Origin: Herbaspirillum rhizosphaerae
GTDB taxonomy: Bacteria > Pseudomonadota > Gammaproteobacteria > Burkholderiales > Burkholderiaceae_D
DNA: 64,000 nt
NCBI RefSeq assembly: GCF_001189965.1
Contig: NZ_LFLU01000019.1
Span: 1 to 64,000, forward strand
Direction of reading: 5' to 3'
The notes under the pieces: model-generated
Database searches by the model: none
Told to the model about the DNA's origin: nothing
Seen by the model: only the letters and a program-made list of their open reading frames with translations
Made by a program: the position numbers and the translations under genes
In this document: positions 17,554 to 27,578 of the stretch, piece by piece
How positions within the stretch are numbered: position 1 is the stretch's first letter
How the letters are laid out: each line of letters opens with the position of its first letter

Positions 17554-18068
17554 GCGTGACCTCGTTTGGCTTTGGGCTGGGACGCGGCGATGACGGGTAG
17601 TTTTAGTGTCGGCTTATGGTCGCCGATATTGAATGCTTGTCTCGCTATTGTCTTCGCAATGCCTGAAGTGTAGCGAATTTCGACACCGGATAGCGAAAAG
17701 CGTGGTCAGGGCGCACTGAAAAGAATTCACGGCGCTGAATGAATAACTTTCAGGAGGCTCTTCCTTTACCATCGCCACAGCATATATCGCCTCAATTCAT
17801 GCGTCGATCCCATTTCCGTAGTACCGCCAAGACAACAACAATAAGCGGGTCGATATACATCAGCGCTTTAACATTTCTACAGATATCCCTGACTATCGAT
17901 CGACGCTCCTGAAAACTCGCGCCAGAAGCCTGGCGGTAAAAAATATACGATTATTTTTTCTTTGGCGTTTAATCTTTTCTGACTTCCTTCTTTTTTCGAC
18001 TATTCCTGTAGCCACCCTGCCAGCGGCTTTCTACACTGTCGCTCGCCATCGAAAAAAGGGAATAGTTC
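17554..18068. other. Intergenic region between glcD and tpsB
   Basis: This 515-bp region separates two divergent genes and must hold both promoters. A short hairpin CGCCAG-AAGC-CTGGCG is at 17920-17935, followed by an AT-rich run to 17995. No sigma-54 match, riboswitch or RNA gene was recognised. Confidence 0.4.
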
Positions 18069-19778
18069 ATGCAAAGCAACGCACCACGCTTGCTCAGCAG
18101 CGTCGTCACGCTGCTGATAGCCGGATCCGTCCAGGCACAAACCACAGGCGCCGACATTGCCGCCAGTCAAGAGCAATTACAGCAGGAACGCGATCGTCTG
18201 CTGCGTCAGCAACAGGAGCAGACACCCGATGTGCGCTTGCCGGCACCGAGGAAAACGGATGCGTCAGCCCCCTTTCCTGTAGAAGAGTCGCCTTGCTTTC
18301 CTATCACTCGCATCAACCTGACGGGTGAAGCCACCGAACGATTCGAGTTTATATTGAGCAGCGTCACAGGAAAAGACGGGGCGCTTGGTCGCTGCCTGGG
18401 AACGGAAGGCATCAATACCGTTATCGCTCGCCTGCAGAATTCGCTCATCCTGCACGGCTATACCACTACGCAGGTGCGCGCTGCACCACAAGACCTCAAG
18501 ACCGGCGAACTGGTTCTGACCATCCTTCCCGGCCACGTGCGCCATATTCGTTTTGCTGCCGACGCCGACCCGCGCGGCACAGCCTGGAATGCCCTGCCGA
18601 TCAACGAGGGAGAGATCTTCAATTTGCGTGATATCGAACAAGGTTTGGAGAATTTCAAACGCGTACCGACAGCGGAAGCCGACATCCGGATTGCCCCTTC
18701 TGAAACGGCGGGTCAACCCGGCGACAGCGATCTGATCATCCACTACCGACAGAATTTTCCATTTCGCCTGAATATCTCGCTGGACGATGGCGGCTCCAAG
18801 GCTACCGGAAAATATCAGGCCGGCGGCACGCTGTCTTACGATAACTGGTGGACCCTCAACGATTTGTTTTACGCCAACTGGAATCGCAGCCTCGGGCAGT
18901 ATGGCAATCAGGGAGTCCACAGTTACACGGTTCATTACTCGATACCCGCCGGCTACTGGACACTAGGCGGCACCCTGTCCGGCAGCCGCTATCACCAGCA
19001 AGTCGCCGGTGCCAATCCGGAAAATGCTGTTATTTACAGCGGACAAAGCGAGAATGCAGAACTAAAATTGTCCCGACTGATTTACCGCGACGCCGTCCGC
19101 AAGACCACACTTTCTATCAAAGGACTGTTGCGCAGCTCTCGCAATTTCATCGACGACACCGAGGTCGGGCCACAACGTCGCCAGTCCAGCGCCGTGGAAG
19201 CAGCCATCAACCATCGCGAATTCATCGGCAACGCCACCGTCGATGCCAGTCTCGCTTATCGACGCACATTTGATAAACAAGGAAAAGAACCAGAATTCAT
19301 GGTCGACCTGCCGCAACTGGCGACACGCTACGGCCTGTTCCTGGCCGACGCCAATATCAATGCACCGTTCCAACTCTCGGATCAGCGCCTGCGCTATAAC
19401 GGCACCGTGCGTGCGCAATGGAATCGTGGAGCATTACCGTCCCAAGACCAGTTCGCCATCGGCAGCCGCTACACTGTACGAGGCTTCGACGGCGAACTGA
19501 TTTTGCAAGCAGAGCGCGGCTGGGTGATGCGCAATGAATTGGCGCTGGCATTGGGCCAGAGTAACCAGGAACTGTATGCTGCCATTGACGCCGGACAGGT
19601 CAGCGGCCCCTCGGCGCAGTACTTGATCGGCGAACGCCTGGCAGGTGCAGCGATCGGCTTGCGTGGCGCACTTTGGAAATCTGGCTATGAAGTTTTTATT
19701 GCCACTCCGATCAGGAAGCCCGAGGGATTCCGGACGGCAGCGGTTACAGGCGGTTTCAGCATCAATCTTTCATTCTGA
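18069..19778 (+). CDS. Two-partner secretion outer-membrane transporter (TpsB, ShlB/FhaC family)
   Basis: The 569-residue protein has a signal peptide cut after VQAQ near residue 24, a Gln-rich linker helix (residues 32-50), two POTRA-like domains (about 75-220) and a C-terminal 16-strand beta barrel ending in Phe (INLSF). The family hallmark VRGF is at 470-473, the loop that plugs the pore. It secretes a TpsA exoprotein, most probably the one at 20979-27578. Unusually, it converges on tpsA from the opposite strand rather than preceding it in one operon. Confidence 0.92.
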   Translation: MQSNAPRLLSSVVTLLIAGSVQAQTTGADIAASQEQLQQERDRLLRQQQEQTPDVRLPAPRKTDASAPFPVEESPCFPITRINLTGEATERFEFILSSVTGKDGALGRCLGTEGINTVIARLQNSLILHGYTTTQVRAAPQDLKTGELVLTILPGHVRHIRFAADADPRGTAWNALPINEGEIFNLRDIEQGLENFKRVPTAEADIRIAPSETAGQPGDSDLIIHYRQNFPFRLNISLDDGGSKATGKYQAGGTLSYDNWWTLNDLFYANWNRSLGQYGNQGVHSYTVHYSIPAGYWTLGGTLSGSRYHQQVAGANPENAVIYSGQSENAELKLSRLIYRDAVRKTTLSIKGLLRSSRNFIDDTEVGPQRRQSSAVEAAINHREFIGNATVDASLAYRRTFDKQGKEPEFMVDLPQLATRYGLFLADANINAPFQLSDQRLRYNGTVRAQWNRGALPSQDQFAIGSRYTVRGFDGELILQAERGWVMRNELALALGQSNQELYAAIDAGQVSGPSAQYLIGERLAGAAIGLRGALWKSGYEVFIATPIRKPEGFRTAAVTGGFSINLSF

Positions 19779-19880
19779 AGTCGTTGCCCCCCTTCATTTC
19801 CGACACAGTTGCACTATGCGAGTACCGCTGCGAAAAACACCGGAAGACCTGGTCCCTATCAGCGTATTAATGAAGTGATT

Positions 19881-20459
19881 TTAAAAACTGTCTGATTTCC
19901 TGCAGAATCCAGCTTCTTTTGCTGGAACATTTTTGTATGAATTATCAGAAAGAATTTCCATCAGTTCGACAGAACAACCTCGACCGATTTCAATCAATAC
20001 CGCCTCATAGCTTTTTTCGCTCCCCGGAAGAAACGTAATGGATTTCTGGCATGTGTATCTGCTCATCCCGGATGCATATCCATGGCCAAGCATATGCAAC
20101 GTAAAGGGTTTATTTGCCGGTATGTATAGTTCGGACGAAACCAGTTTCGCATCGGCAGGAATAGTGTATTCGCGTGAATTGACCGGCATGTTCAAACTTT
20201 GATTATTAAGATTGGCAAAGCCTTTTTGCGGCACCACCATGACGCCTGAGCCAGGCTTTCTCCAATCGATACAATCGGATTCTGGTACGGCACGCACCAT
20301 GCTGGTGGATACAACGCGAATTTTTGCGCGCTCACCCTGCGTTGGCGGTTGATAGGCTCTCGAGAACGAACGCATGTTGGCCATGTTTCCGCATCCTGAT
20401 AGTGCGATAACAGAGACGAAAATAAAAGGAAGCGAACTGTGATGGAGGAAATTGTTCAT
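19881..20459 (-). CDS. Predicted lipoprotein of unknown function, downstream of tpsA
   Basis: The 192-residue product has a lipobox LSGC (lipidated Cys23) after a hydrophobic signal and should sit on the periplasmic side of a membrane. The mature part is mostly beta-like with four further Cys residues and no family I recognise. It follows another lipoprotein gene by 64 bp on the same strand as tpsA. Base composition is clearly AT-richer than the neighbouring genes, which suggests horizontal gain. Its position makes it a candidate immunity or accessory factor for the TpsA effector (inference). Confidence 0.7.
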   Translation of the reverse strand: MNNFLHHSSLPFIFVSVIALSGCGNMANMRSFSRAYQPPTQGERAKIRVVSTSMVRAVPESDCIDWRKPGSGVMVVPQKGFANLNNQSLNMPVNSREYTIPADAKLVSSELYIPANKPFTLHMLGHGYASGMSRYTCQKSITFLPGSEKSYEAVLIEIGRGCSVELMEILSDNSYKNVPAKEAGFCRKSDSF

Positions 20460-20523
20460 AGTAGTAATCTTTAAGAAAAAGTATGTCGTGCTTTTTGATG
20501 CTGCTGAATGGAATTATTTTCGT

Positions 20524-20922
20524 TCACTTAACTTTTCCAACTGGCTTTAGTTGCGGGTAACCTAAATCAACATTTCGACAAACCAAATCATCGGCGCTGG
20601 TACATGGGCGCCCCTCGCATGCAGGAATGGAAGGCCAACCTTTTTGTTCACAAATAATTGGGCCAAGCAGATATCGGAATCCTTTTTTCTTCATACACAG
20701 ACTCCCCTTGGCGTTGGTGTTAAGGGGGACTTTTTCACTGAATCCTGTGTAAGGGTTTTCATAGCCACAATCAAGCAGCGACTTCTTTATCTCATCATCG
20801 GAAGAGTCGCGTTTTTCCCAATTTTCGAACATCGGCGGTAAGGGCTGAAATGCTGCCCTGAGATTGCAGCCAAAAAGGAAAATACTCAGCACCGCAACGC
20901 AAAAAATATTTACTCTTCTCAT
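20524..20922 (-). CDS. Predicted small lipoprotein, immediately downstream of tpsA
   Basis: The 132-residue precursor has a lipobox LFGC with Cys19. The mature protein carries WEKRDSSDDEIKKSLLDCGY and CMKKKGF, an arrangement I recall from other small proteobacterial lipoproteins, and eight Cys in total, which fits a disulfide-bonded periplasmic domain. It starts 56 bp after the tpsA stop on the same strand and is AT-rich. A candidate immunity protein for the hydrolase-like end of TpsA; this is inference from position, localisation and size. Confidence 0.72.
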   Translation of the reverse strand: MRRVNIFCVAVLSIFLFGCNLRAAFQPLPPMFENWEKRDSSDDEIKKSLLDCGYENPYTGFSEKVPLNTNAKGSLCMKKKGFRYLLGPIICEQKGWPSIPACEGRPCTSADDLVCRNVDLGYPQLKPVGKVK

Positions 20923-20978
20923 GATTTCTTAACCTAATCTAAAACTAAAAATAAAGCTTGATATGTCCCTCCAACAGA

Positions 20979-23900
20979 TCATTTCCAATGATTAACACAA
21001 GCATTTTCAATAGAACGTCCATAACAATTATGTGTAGTATTTTTTTGTCCTGTCGCAGCCTTAAACATCTCCATCAGAGTATTGCTCCCCGCTCGGACAA
21101 TTCCGCCCGTTCCCGGATTGTTCCCGATAAGCCGCCCCACTGGATCGGCCAGATGATTCTGCATCTGCAATCGCATGACGGCCTGCTGTTCGTGCGACAT
21201 CACTTGACGATTCTGTAAATTGCTCAACAACGCATCTGCCTTGGCGGCGTTGTAGGCAGGGCCATAGAAGTTGATCGTCGTATTGCTCAGACTGCCTTTA
21301 GCGTTGTCTTTTCTCGAAAAGGATTCCAGTGCATTGCCAGTTGTCATCGCACCTCGGCTATGGCCGTCAACTTGCAAACCACTCTGACCGTACTGCTGCA
21401 TCGCATTTAGCGTCTCCTTTGTCGCGTTGGTCAGGCCGGCGAAGTCGTTTTCCAGAAACTTCTGATAGCCGGACACCAGCAATTCAGAAATGAGATTGCT
21501 TGCTTGAGGAAAGTGAATCAGGTATTGCGGTCCATTTGCTGTACTGTGCTGATCGGCATATTTCAACGCAGCGTCTTTGTCATTGAAAATACCGTTATTG
21601 GCTATATGCACCTTGCCGTCAGCGCCAGGCTTTAGATTCCTCTTTTCTGCCTCGCTCAGTTCCCGCGCCATAGGAAGACCTGTTTTCTCATCAACAATCG
21701 TCTTTCCATTTTCATCCTTCAAGACCTCGTACATCCTGGCCTGTGCGATGAACATGGTTCGATACGATTCATCGGTGAACTTGACCGCCTGTTGATACAC
21801 CGCCTGTTTGATCGCCTGCTCCGCTTGCACCGTGTTCTCCATGGCATGCACGTCCTGTTTCTGTGCGGCCGCATGGGCATTGCCTGTGTCACGGTTGAGA
21901 CTGGCAACGGTCTGCTCTACACTCTTCCCCGTAACAGCTTGTTGCCTGTCCTGGTCGGTCAGAACTACCGTTCCCTGGCTGACCGCGCTCTTTGTTTTTC
22001 CAGAGGAAGAGCCCGAGGCTTCACCGCTATTGAGCAGATTACTGACGATGCCTTTAGCTACACCATATTTGCCTTGAGTAGCCATATCTGAAGACAAGTT
22101 AAGACCGCTACTACTGACGTTGGCGTCTGCGTTGTTCCGTATATCCGAAGTCGTCAGTGTTTGCGTGACCAGACTGTTCTTGCCGAGGGAGCTGGCTACG
22201 CTGTTGCCTGCAAGGACGGCTCCTTTCAGATCCGTATTGCCATGTACGCGAATATCGAAACCCCCATCCCCTGCCTGAATGCCCGATTGCTCAGTGACGC
22301 TGGCGTAGCTGCTGTTGGTGTTGGATCGATTACTATTGAAGCTGCCCGTTGATGCTGCGCCATAGCAGAACGGAGGGATGCACAGAGAAACGCCTGCGCT
22401 CATGTTCTCCTGCTTTCCTTCGTAAGTACTCGTATCTTGTAGGCTTTCGATACTGAGGTTACCTTTGCCATTGGCGCCTGCTTCGGCAATTACTTGTTTA
22501 CCGCGGACAATGGCCCCTTTGATATTGGTATCGCCGCCTGATCGAAGCGTCAATTGATTTGCAGCGTCAATGCCAGTGTTCGTGTAATCAACATCCCGGC
22601 CATCTGCACGACCGCGCCCTCCCGAGACCCCGGCATTGATGGTGAATCCGTTTTGCGTGCCGCCCAGCGACAGGCCAATGCCGATACTGGCGCTTGAAGC
22701 GCTATTGGTACTGTGCTGTTCTACCGTATTTTTTGCGGCAAGCAGATTGATCGCATGGTCTGCGACGAGTGCGATGTTGCCTCTTGCCTTGACCTGGCTT
22801 CCCTGTATGATCAAGTCGCTATTCTCGCCGTCTCCGATGGCGGCAATTTCGATATTTCCTCCGGCATTCACAATAGATTTTTTTGCCGTAACGGCATATC
22901 GTTCGCTACGGTTTGCGCTTTGGCTGGTTCCAAGGGAAATAGCAATGCTAATGCCGGCGGCGGAGGCTGGATTTCTGGATACGGCATCAGCTGCATCTGT
23001 CGCCGCGAGCGCTGTCGCTCCGGCAGCCAAGGCTTTCATGCGTTTGTCTTTGGTCTTTCCGGCCGCCTGTCGCAGATGCTGAGCGGTTTGCATGGCGGAC
23101 ACCACCGGATTGGTGATTTGCACCGTGACGCCCTGCTGCTTGAATTTGGTTTCCTGCGTGCTCTGCTCAGTGTCAACGCCGGCGCCAATATCGACCTGCT
23201 TACCGCTGATGCTGATGTCGCCTTGCGGTGCAATGACGGTGCTGGCGGTCTGGGTGTAATGCTGGCCGGCAGCCAGCGTGACGTTGCCGCTGGTGGCGCC
23301 GACGGTCGAGCCTGATGCAGTGGTGGTGGTCCGGGTCTGGTCGGTGCTTTGCATCTTGCTGCCGACGGTGACACCGAGGCCGCCGCCGCTGAACATGCCG
23401 GAGGTGGTTTCTTTCTTGTAATGGCTTTCGCTGCTGGTGTCGGTGGCGGCGATGATCTTAACGTCATTGATGGCCGTGACCTGCGTGCCCATGGTCGAGA
23501 CGACATCGCTGCCGGTGATGGTGGCGTTGTTGCCGGCGGTCAGCACCGTAGTATTGCCGCTGAAGGTGCTGCCGTTTTGTCGGCGATAGCTGCTGGCGTC
23601 GTCCGTCTGCGTGGTCTTGCCGCTAAAGATGCCGCTAGAGCTCTTCTGGTGCTCGTCGCGGGCACTGGCCGATTCATTGGCGATGCCGATGTTGAGGTTG
23701 TTGCCAGCGAAAGCTGCCAGCGCGGCGGCTGCGATAACTTGCGTGCCTTGGGTACTAAGGTCACGGCCGGCGTTGATGCTGATGTTGTTGCCATTGATTT
23801 GGGTGGCAACCTCCTGACTAGTGCTGAACGTAGCGCGATTGACGCCCACTTCTTTGGTGCCGTGTGCGCCATTGGCGTCATCAACGACATTGGGGCCGGT

Positions 23901-26900
23901 AAGGACTTCAACCAGGTTGGAGGAACCTTTGTCGTCAGCCCAGCGTATTTTCTCGGTGTAGCCTTGCGTCACCGTGCCCAACTTGACATCGCGCACTGCG
24001 GAGAGGTTGGCGTTGCCGGTGGCGTTGATCACGGCGGCGTTGGCGATGAAATCGCGTCCGGCGGCCATGGTGAGCGTGTTGCCGATGACGCTGGCCACGC
24101 TATCGATGTTGGTCCCGGTGGTGGTGGTGTTGGCCGTCGCCACGCTGGTGCTGTTGTTGTTGATGTCGCGGTTGGCGAGCAAGGTCGCGCTGTTGCTGCC
24201 GTCAATCTTGCCACCCAGATTGTTGAGGTCGGTCTGCGCCTGCAATACCGTATCGGTACCGGACACGCGCCCGCCGAAATTGTTGATGTTGTTGCCGGCC
24301 AGCACAGCGCTGTTCCTGGCGGCAATCGTGCCGTTGTTGAGGATGTCGCCGGCGGTCTGGTAATTGACGTTGTTGCCGGCAATGAGGGTGCCTTCGCCGG
24401 TCACTTGCAGGCGGTTGGCGCGCAGGTAGACCTGCGGCACCAGCACGTCTTGAGTGCTGCCGTCGGCCAGCGTCACGGTTTGTTTGACCAGCCAGACGAT
24501 GTCGGAAGTAAGCATGGCCATCTGCGTAGCTGTGAGCGCCACACCGAGCTGGTAATGAAAGGTCTGCGCCATTTGCACGCCGGCGTTCATTAGCGCCTGG
24601 TATTGCGCTTCGTTGCTGGTGTAGTTGCCTGCGTAGCGTTGGCCGATGGCTTTCTGGATTTGCTGCTGTACCAAGAGCTGCTCGTAGAAGCCGTCGCCGA
24701 TGCGCTTCATGACTAGATTGGGATTCTGGCTCAGTTGCGTGAGCATGAAGTCGGAGCTGAGCCAGCTACGATAATTGGCAAACTGTGGGTCGGTGGCGAT
24801 CAGGTAGCGGTTGTTGCCAGGCACGAACAGCGCGCTATTCGGCAAGCTGATGTCGGGATTGCTGGTGCGAACGACTAGGCTGGCGCTGCCAGGAACCGTA
24901 CTGGGCGTGTTCTTGAGGGTCTTGTCTTGCTGGGCGCCGCTGCCGTTGATGGGCGTGATGTCAAGCACGAAGCTGGTTTGTATCGATTGGCCTTCATACG
25001 GGCGGTCGTCGTAGCGGCGGTCGTCGGCACTGAAGCGGTGACTCTTGATGTAGGTGTATTTAGCATCGCCCGTGGTGGTGACAACTTGCGTGCCAGCCAT
25101 GCCGTTGTTGGTGGGCTTGGTGCCGAGGACGTTGTTGCCGGTATTGTCGCCGCCGGCGATGATCTGGCTGTTGCGGTTGTTGACGGTCTGACTGTTAAAA
25201 CGCAGGTTGCCGCCGGTAGTGATCATGGCGGGGTCGCTCTTGGTGACTTTGGTGCGTGCGATCTGTTCGGTGCCGTCGTAAATCGTCCATTCGCTGACCA
25301 TCTGTCCCGAAGGGAGTTGCAGACGGTAGTTGTCTTCGTCACCCATGTCTTTCCAGTCGGTCACTACCTGGCCGCTGTCTTTATTGATCAGTTTGACGCT
25401 GTCGGCATCGAGCTTTTCGGTCGCACCGTTCAGGCGATATTGGACGATGCGACGGCCGGTGCTATTCTCGACCGTTGTTTCCAGATGGGCGTTGTTGTTG
25501 TTGACGATGTTGTGGCTGATCGTGGCATTGCCGTCGGCGGCAATGGTGGCACTGCTGTTGTTGATAGTGTCGCCCATGCCAACGGCTTGATGGTTGGCAT
25601 CGAGCGAATTTCCTGTGACCAGATCGCCGACGGAATAGATCAGGGCGTGGTCGCTATTATTGATGGTGGGAACACCCAGGTCCATGCGCGTGCGCGCCGC
25701 GATGACCGGTGCCAAGGTGACGCCGTTGACGGTTTCGGGGAGATTGTTGAGCGTGTCGCCGGACAGTGCTACGTGGTCGCCGTAGATACGGCCGGTGCCG
25801 ATATTGGTGATTGTAGGGCTGTCGATGAAGGTGTCGCTACCGTCGATCAGGCCGCGATTGGTGAAGGTGTGACTGTCAGTGGCACGCAGCAGATTGGTCT
25901 GCGCAATAACTTGACCGCCAGTCTGGTTGTCGATCGATTTTGCAGTAGCGGCGAGCGTCTTTCCGGCTAGCAGTTTACCGCTATTGGTGAGTTTGCCGGC
26001 AGTGGCGATGGTGGCGTTGCCATCGGCATGGACGATGCCGTTGTTGTTGTAATCGCTATCCAGCTTGATCGACAAATCGCCCAGACTGAGTGCTTTGCCG
26101 TCGCCGCTCATGGCGGCACTATCCACGAACAATTGCTTGCCGGCGATGAGTGTGCCACCGGTATTGACGATGGTTTGTGTTTTAGGAGCCGCGGCGGCAT
26201 GCGCGTCATGCACATCCAGCGTTTGACCAGCGGACAGCGAGCCATTGGTGTTGTCGATGATGCCTGCACCGGCCACCGTCAGATCGGTGTTGGCCCGCAC
26301 TGCGCCTGCGATGTTATTCACGCTGGCGGCGGAAATCGTTATTGCCTGGCCTTGTATGCCTAGATCAGCGCCGGTCGTGTTGCTGTTGTTGACGCTGGCG
26401 GCCGTGACCGTGGTGGCTATTGTCGAGCGAATCAGACCGCCGCTATTGTCGAGTTGACCGGCGCCGAGGACCAGTGCCGTGCTGCCGTCAGCCTGAAACT
26501 GGCCGCCCTGATTACTCATGCCGGTGGCCGTCGCGGCAATATGTTTTGTGGCGGTGATGCTGCCCTTGTTTTGCAGCAGGCCATCTACAGTAACCATGAC
26601 ATCGCCTGCACCGACGCCGATGACGCCGGCGTTGTTCATGCCGACACCGTGCTCGGTGCCGACCAGAACAATCATCCCCGAATACATCCCTGCCAGTTTT
26701 GCCACGTCAATGGAAAATCGCCCGGGCGCGGCACCCGTGGCGCCAGTGGTCGACGTCACGACGCTATGATCGGCAGAAATCGTATTGACGCCGGTGCTGA
26801 CCTTGAGCTTGTTGGACCAGATGTTGGCGTTGACTTGCACGGCGCGCGCCATGATGTCGGTGTAGTCAGTCGATCTGGCGTCGAGGCCATTGCCGTCGAT

Positions 26901-27578
26901 GGTGACCATACCGCCGGTGACGCGGTAGGAGTCGAGATTGCCGCCGACGATGCCTGGAAGACCCGTGGTCAGTGTCGCTCTTGATGCATTGATGAAACCG
27001 GCATTCCCGACATACAGACCCGCAGGATTGGCAATAATGACTTGTGCGCGATCGCCGGCGACTTCGACATAGCCGCGCAGATAGCTGGGATTGCTGGAGT
27101 TGATTTCGTTGACAATGATCTTCGCGGTGCCGACAGCCAACCAGGGATTGCCTTGCACCCAGCCACCTAATTGCGTCAGCGCATTGTTGCGGGCATTGTT
27201 GAGGATGACGCCTTTGCTGTCGACGTCGAACTGGCTGTAGACGTTGCGCGAGACGCCTTGGGCGCTCGGTGTCTGGATATTGACCAGCGGCACGCCGTTG
27301 CCGGTTTGCAGGACGGTTGGTCGCTGATTGCCCGGGGCATTGCGGTAGGCCACGACCTGGGCATCGACCACGGCGGCGCTGCCAAAAAGTGTGGCGATGC
27401 CGACGGTCAGACGGGTAAAGCGCAGCGAGAAGCAGCCCATAAGTGCGGAGGACACCGCAATGAACAAGGCCGCGCCGCCAGAAGAACTATCTTTGCCACG
27501 TGTGCCGGCAGTTTCAGCAACGGCGGTATAGTCGTCGGTTTTTTGATTGAAAACGACTCGATAGACCTTCCTATTCAT
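20979..27578 (-). CDS. TpsA exoprotein (filamentous-haemagglutinin type) with predicted C-terminal hydrolase
   Basis: The 2,199-residue protein begins with an extended signal peptide (ESPR: MNRKVYRVVFNQ, VAVAE-like TAVAETAG) and a hydrophobic segment ending near residue 75. The TPS secretion domain (about 80-330) contains NNARNNALTQLGGWVQGNP and NPAGLYVGNAGF. A long beta-helical shaft of haemagglutinin repeats with many GN/NN turns follows to about 1850. Residues about 1880-1975 form a conserved pre-effector region (LTDQDRQQAVTGKS, LNRDTGNAHAAAQKQDV). The end contains GHSRG (Ser2074), ADPVG (Asp2145) and THNCYG (His2183), a plausible alpha/beta-hydrolase triad. The ATG at 27578 is chosen because the ESPR starts there; an earlier TTG is unlikely. 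Two lipoprotein genes follow. Confidence 0.92.
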   Translation of the reverse strand: MNRKVYRVVFNQKTDDYTAVAETAGTRGKDSSSGGAALFIAVSSALMGCFSLRFTRLTVGIATLFGSAAVVDAQVVAYRNAPGNQRPTVLQTGNGVPLVNIQTPSAQGVSRNVYSQFDVDSKGVILNNARNNALTQLGGWVQGNPWLAVGTAKIIVNEINSSNPSYLRGYVEVAGDRAQVIIANPAGLYVGNAGFINASRATLTTGLPGIVGGNLDSYRVTGGMVTIDGNGLDARSTDYTDIMARAVQVNANIWSNKLKVSTGVNTISADHSVVTSTTGATGAAPGRFSIDVAKLAGMYSGMIVLVGTEHGVGMNNAGVIGVGAGDVMVTVDGLLQNKGSITATKHIAATATGMSNQGGQFQADGSTALVLGAGQLDNSGGLIRSTIATTVTAASVNNSNTTGADLGIQGQAITISAASVNNIAGAVRANTDLTVAGAGIIDNTNGSLSAGQTLDVHDAHAAAAPKTQTIVNTGGTLIAGKQLFVDSAAMSGDGKALSLGDLSIKLDSDYNNNGIVHADGNATIATAGKLTNSGKLLAGKTLAATAKSIDNQTGGQVIAQTNLLRATDSHTFTNRGLIDGSDTFIDSPTITNIGTGRIYGDHVALSGDTLNNLPETVNGVTLAPVIAARTRMDLGVPTINNSDHALIYSVGDLVTGNSLDANHQAVGMGDTINNSSATIAADGNATISHNIVNNNNAHLETTVENSTGRRIVQYRLNGATEKLDADSVKLINKDSGQVVTDWKDMGDEDNYRLQLPSGQMVSEWTIYDGTEQIARTKVTKSDPAMITTGGNLRFNSQTVNNRNSQIIAGGDNTGNNVLGTKPTNNGMAGTQVVTTTGDAKYTYIKSHRFSADDRRYDDRPYEGQSIQTSFVLDITPINGSGAQQDKTLKNTPSTVPGSASLVVRTSNPDISLPNSALFVPGNNRYLIATDPQFANYRSWLSSDFMLTQLSQNPNLVMKRIGDGFYEQLLVQQQIQKAIGQRYAGNYTSNEAQYQALMNAGVQMAQTFHYQLGVALTATQMAMLTSDIVWLVKQTVTLADGSTQDVLVPQVYLRANRLQVTGEGTLIAGNNVNYQTAGDILNNGTIAARNSAVLAGNNINNFGGRVSGTDTVLQAQTDLNNLGGKIDGSNSATLLANRDINNNSTSVATANTTTTGTNIDSVASVIGNTLTMAAGRDFIANAAVINATGNANLSAVRDVKLGTVTQGYTEKIRWADDKGSSNLVEVLTGPNVVDDANGAHGTKEVGVNRATFSTSQEVATQINGNNISINAGRDLSTQGTQVIAAAALAAFAGNNLNIGIANESASARDEHQKSSSGIFSGKTTQTDDASSYRRQNGSTFSGNTTVLTAGNNATITGSDVVSTMGTQVTAINDVKIIAATDTSSESHYKKETTSGMFSGGGLGVTVGSKMQSTDQTRTTTTASGSTVGATSGNVTLAAGQHYTQTASTVIAPQGDISISGKQVDIGAGVDTEQSTQETKFKQQGVTVQITNPVVSAMQTAQHLRQAAGKTKDKRMKALAAGATALAATDAADAVSRNPASAAGISIAISLGTSQSANRSERYAVTAKKSIVNAGGNIEIAAIGDGENSDLIIQGSQVKARGNIALVADHAINLLAAKNTVEQHSTNSASSASIGIGLSLGGTQNGFTINAGVSGGRGRADGRDVDYTNTGIDAANQLTLRSGGDTNIKGAIVRGKQVIAEAGANGKGNLSIESLQDTSTYEGKQENMSAGVSLCIPPFCYGAASTGSFNSNRSNTNSSYASVTEQSGIQAGDGGFDIRVHGNTDLKGAVLAGNSVASSLGKNSLVTQTLTTSDIRNNADANVSSSGLNLSSDMATQGKYGVAKGIVSNLLNSGEASGSSSGKTKSAVSQGTVVLTDQDRQQAVTGKSVEQTVASLNRDTGNAHAAAQKQDVHAMENTVQAEQAIKQAVYQQAVKFTDESYRTMFIAQARMYEVLKDENGKTIVDEKTGLPMARELSEAEKRNLKPGADGKVHIANNGIFNDKDAALKYADQHSTANGPQYLIHFPQASNLISELLVSGYQKFLENDFAGLTNATKETLNAMQQYGQSGLQVDGHSRGAMTTGNALESFSRKDNAKGSLSNTTINFYGPAYNAAKADALLSNLQNRQVMSHEQQAVMRLQMQNHLADPVGRLIGNNPGTGGIVRAGSNTLMEMFKAATGQKNTTHNCYGRSIENACVNHWK

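Noticed and set aside
17920..17935. Hairpin upstream of tpsB as terminator or riboswitch
   Set aside because: Six base pairs without a T-run and no known riboswitch core; listed only as a note on the intergenic region.
22300..27000. Many short repeated motifs suggesting a CRISPR or tandem array
   Set aside because: They are the degenerate haemagglutinin repeats of the TpsA beta-helix, coding and without constant repeat-spacer units.
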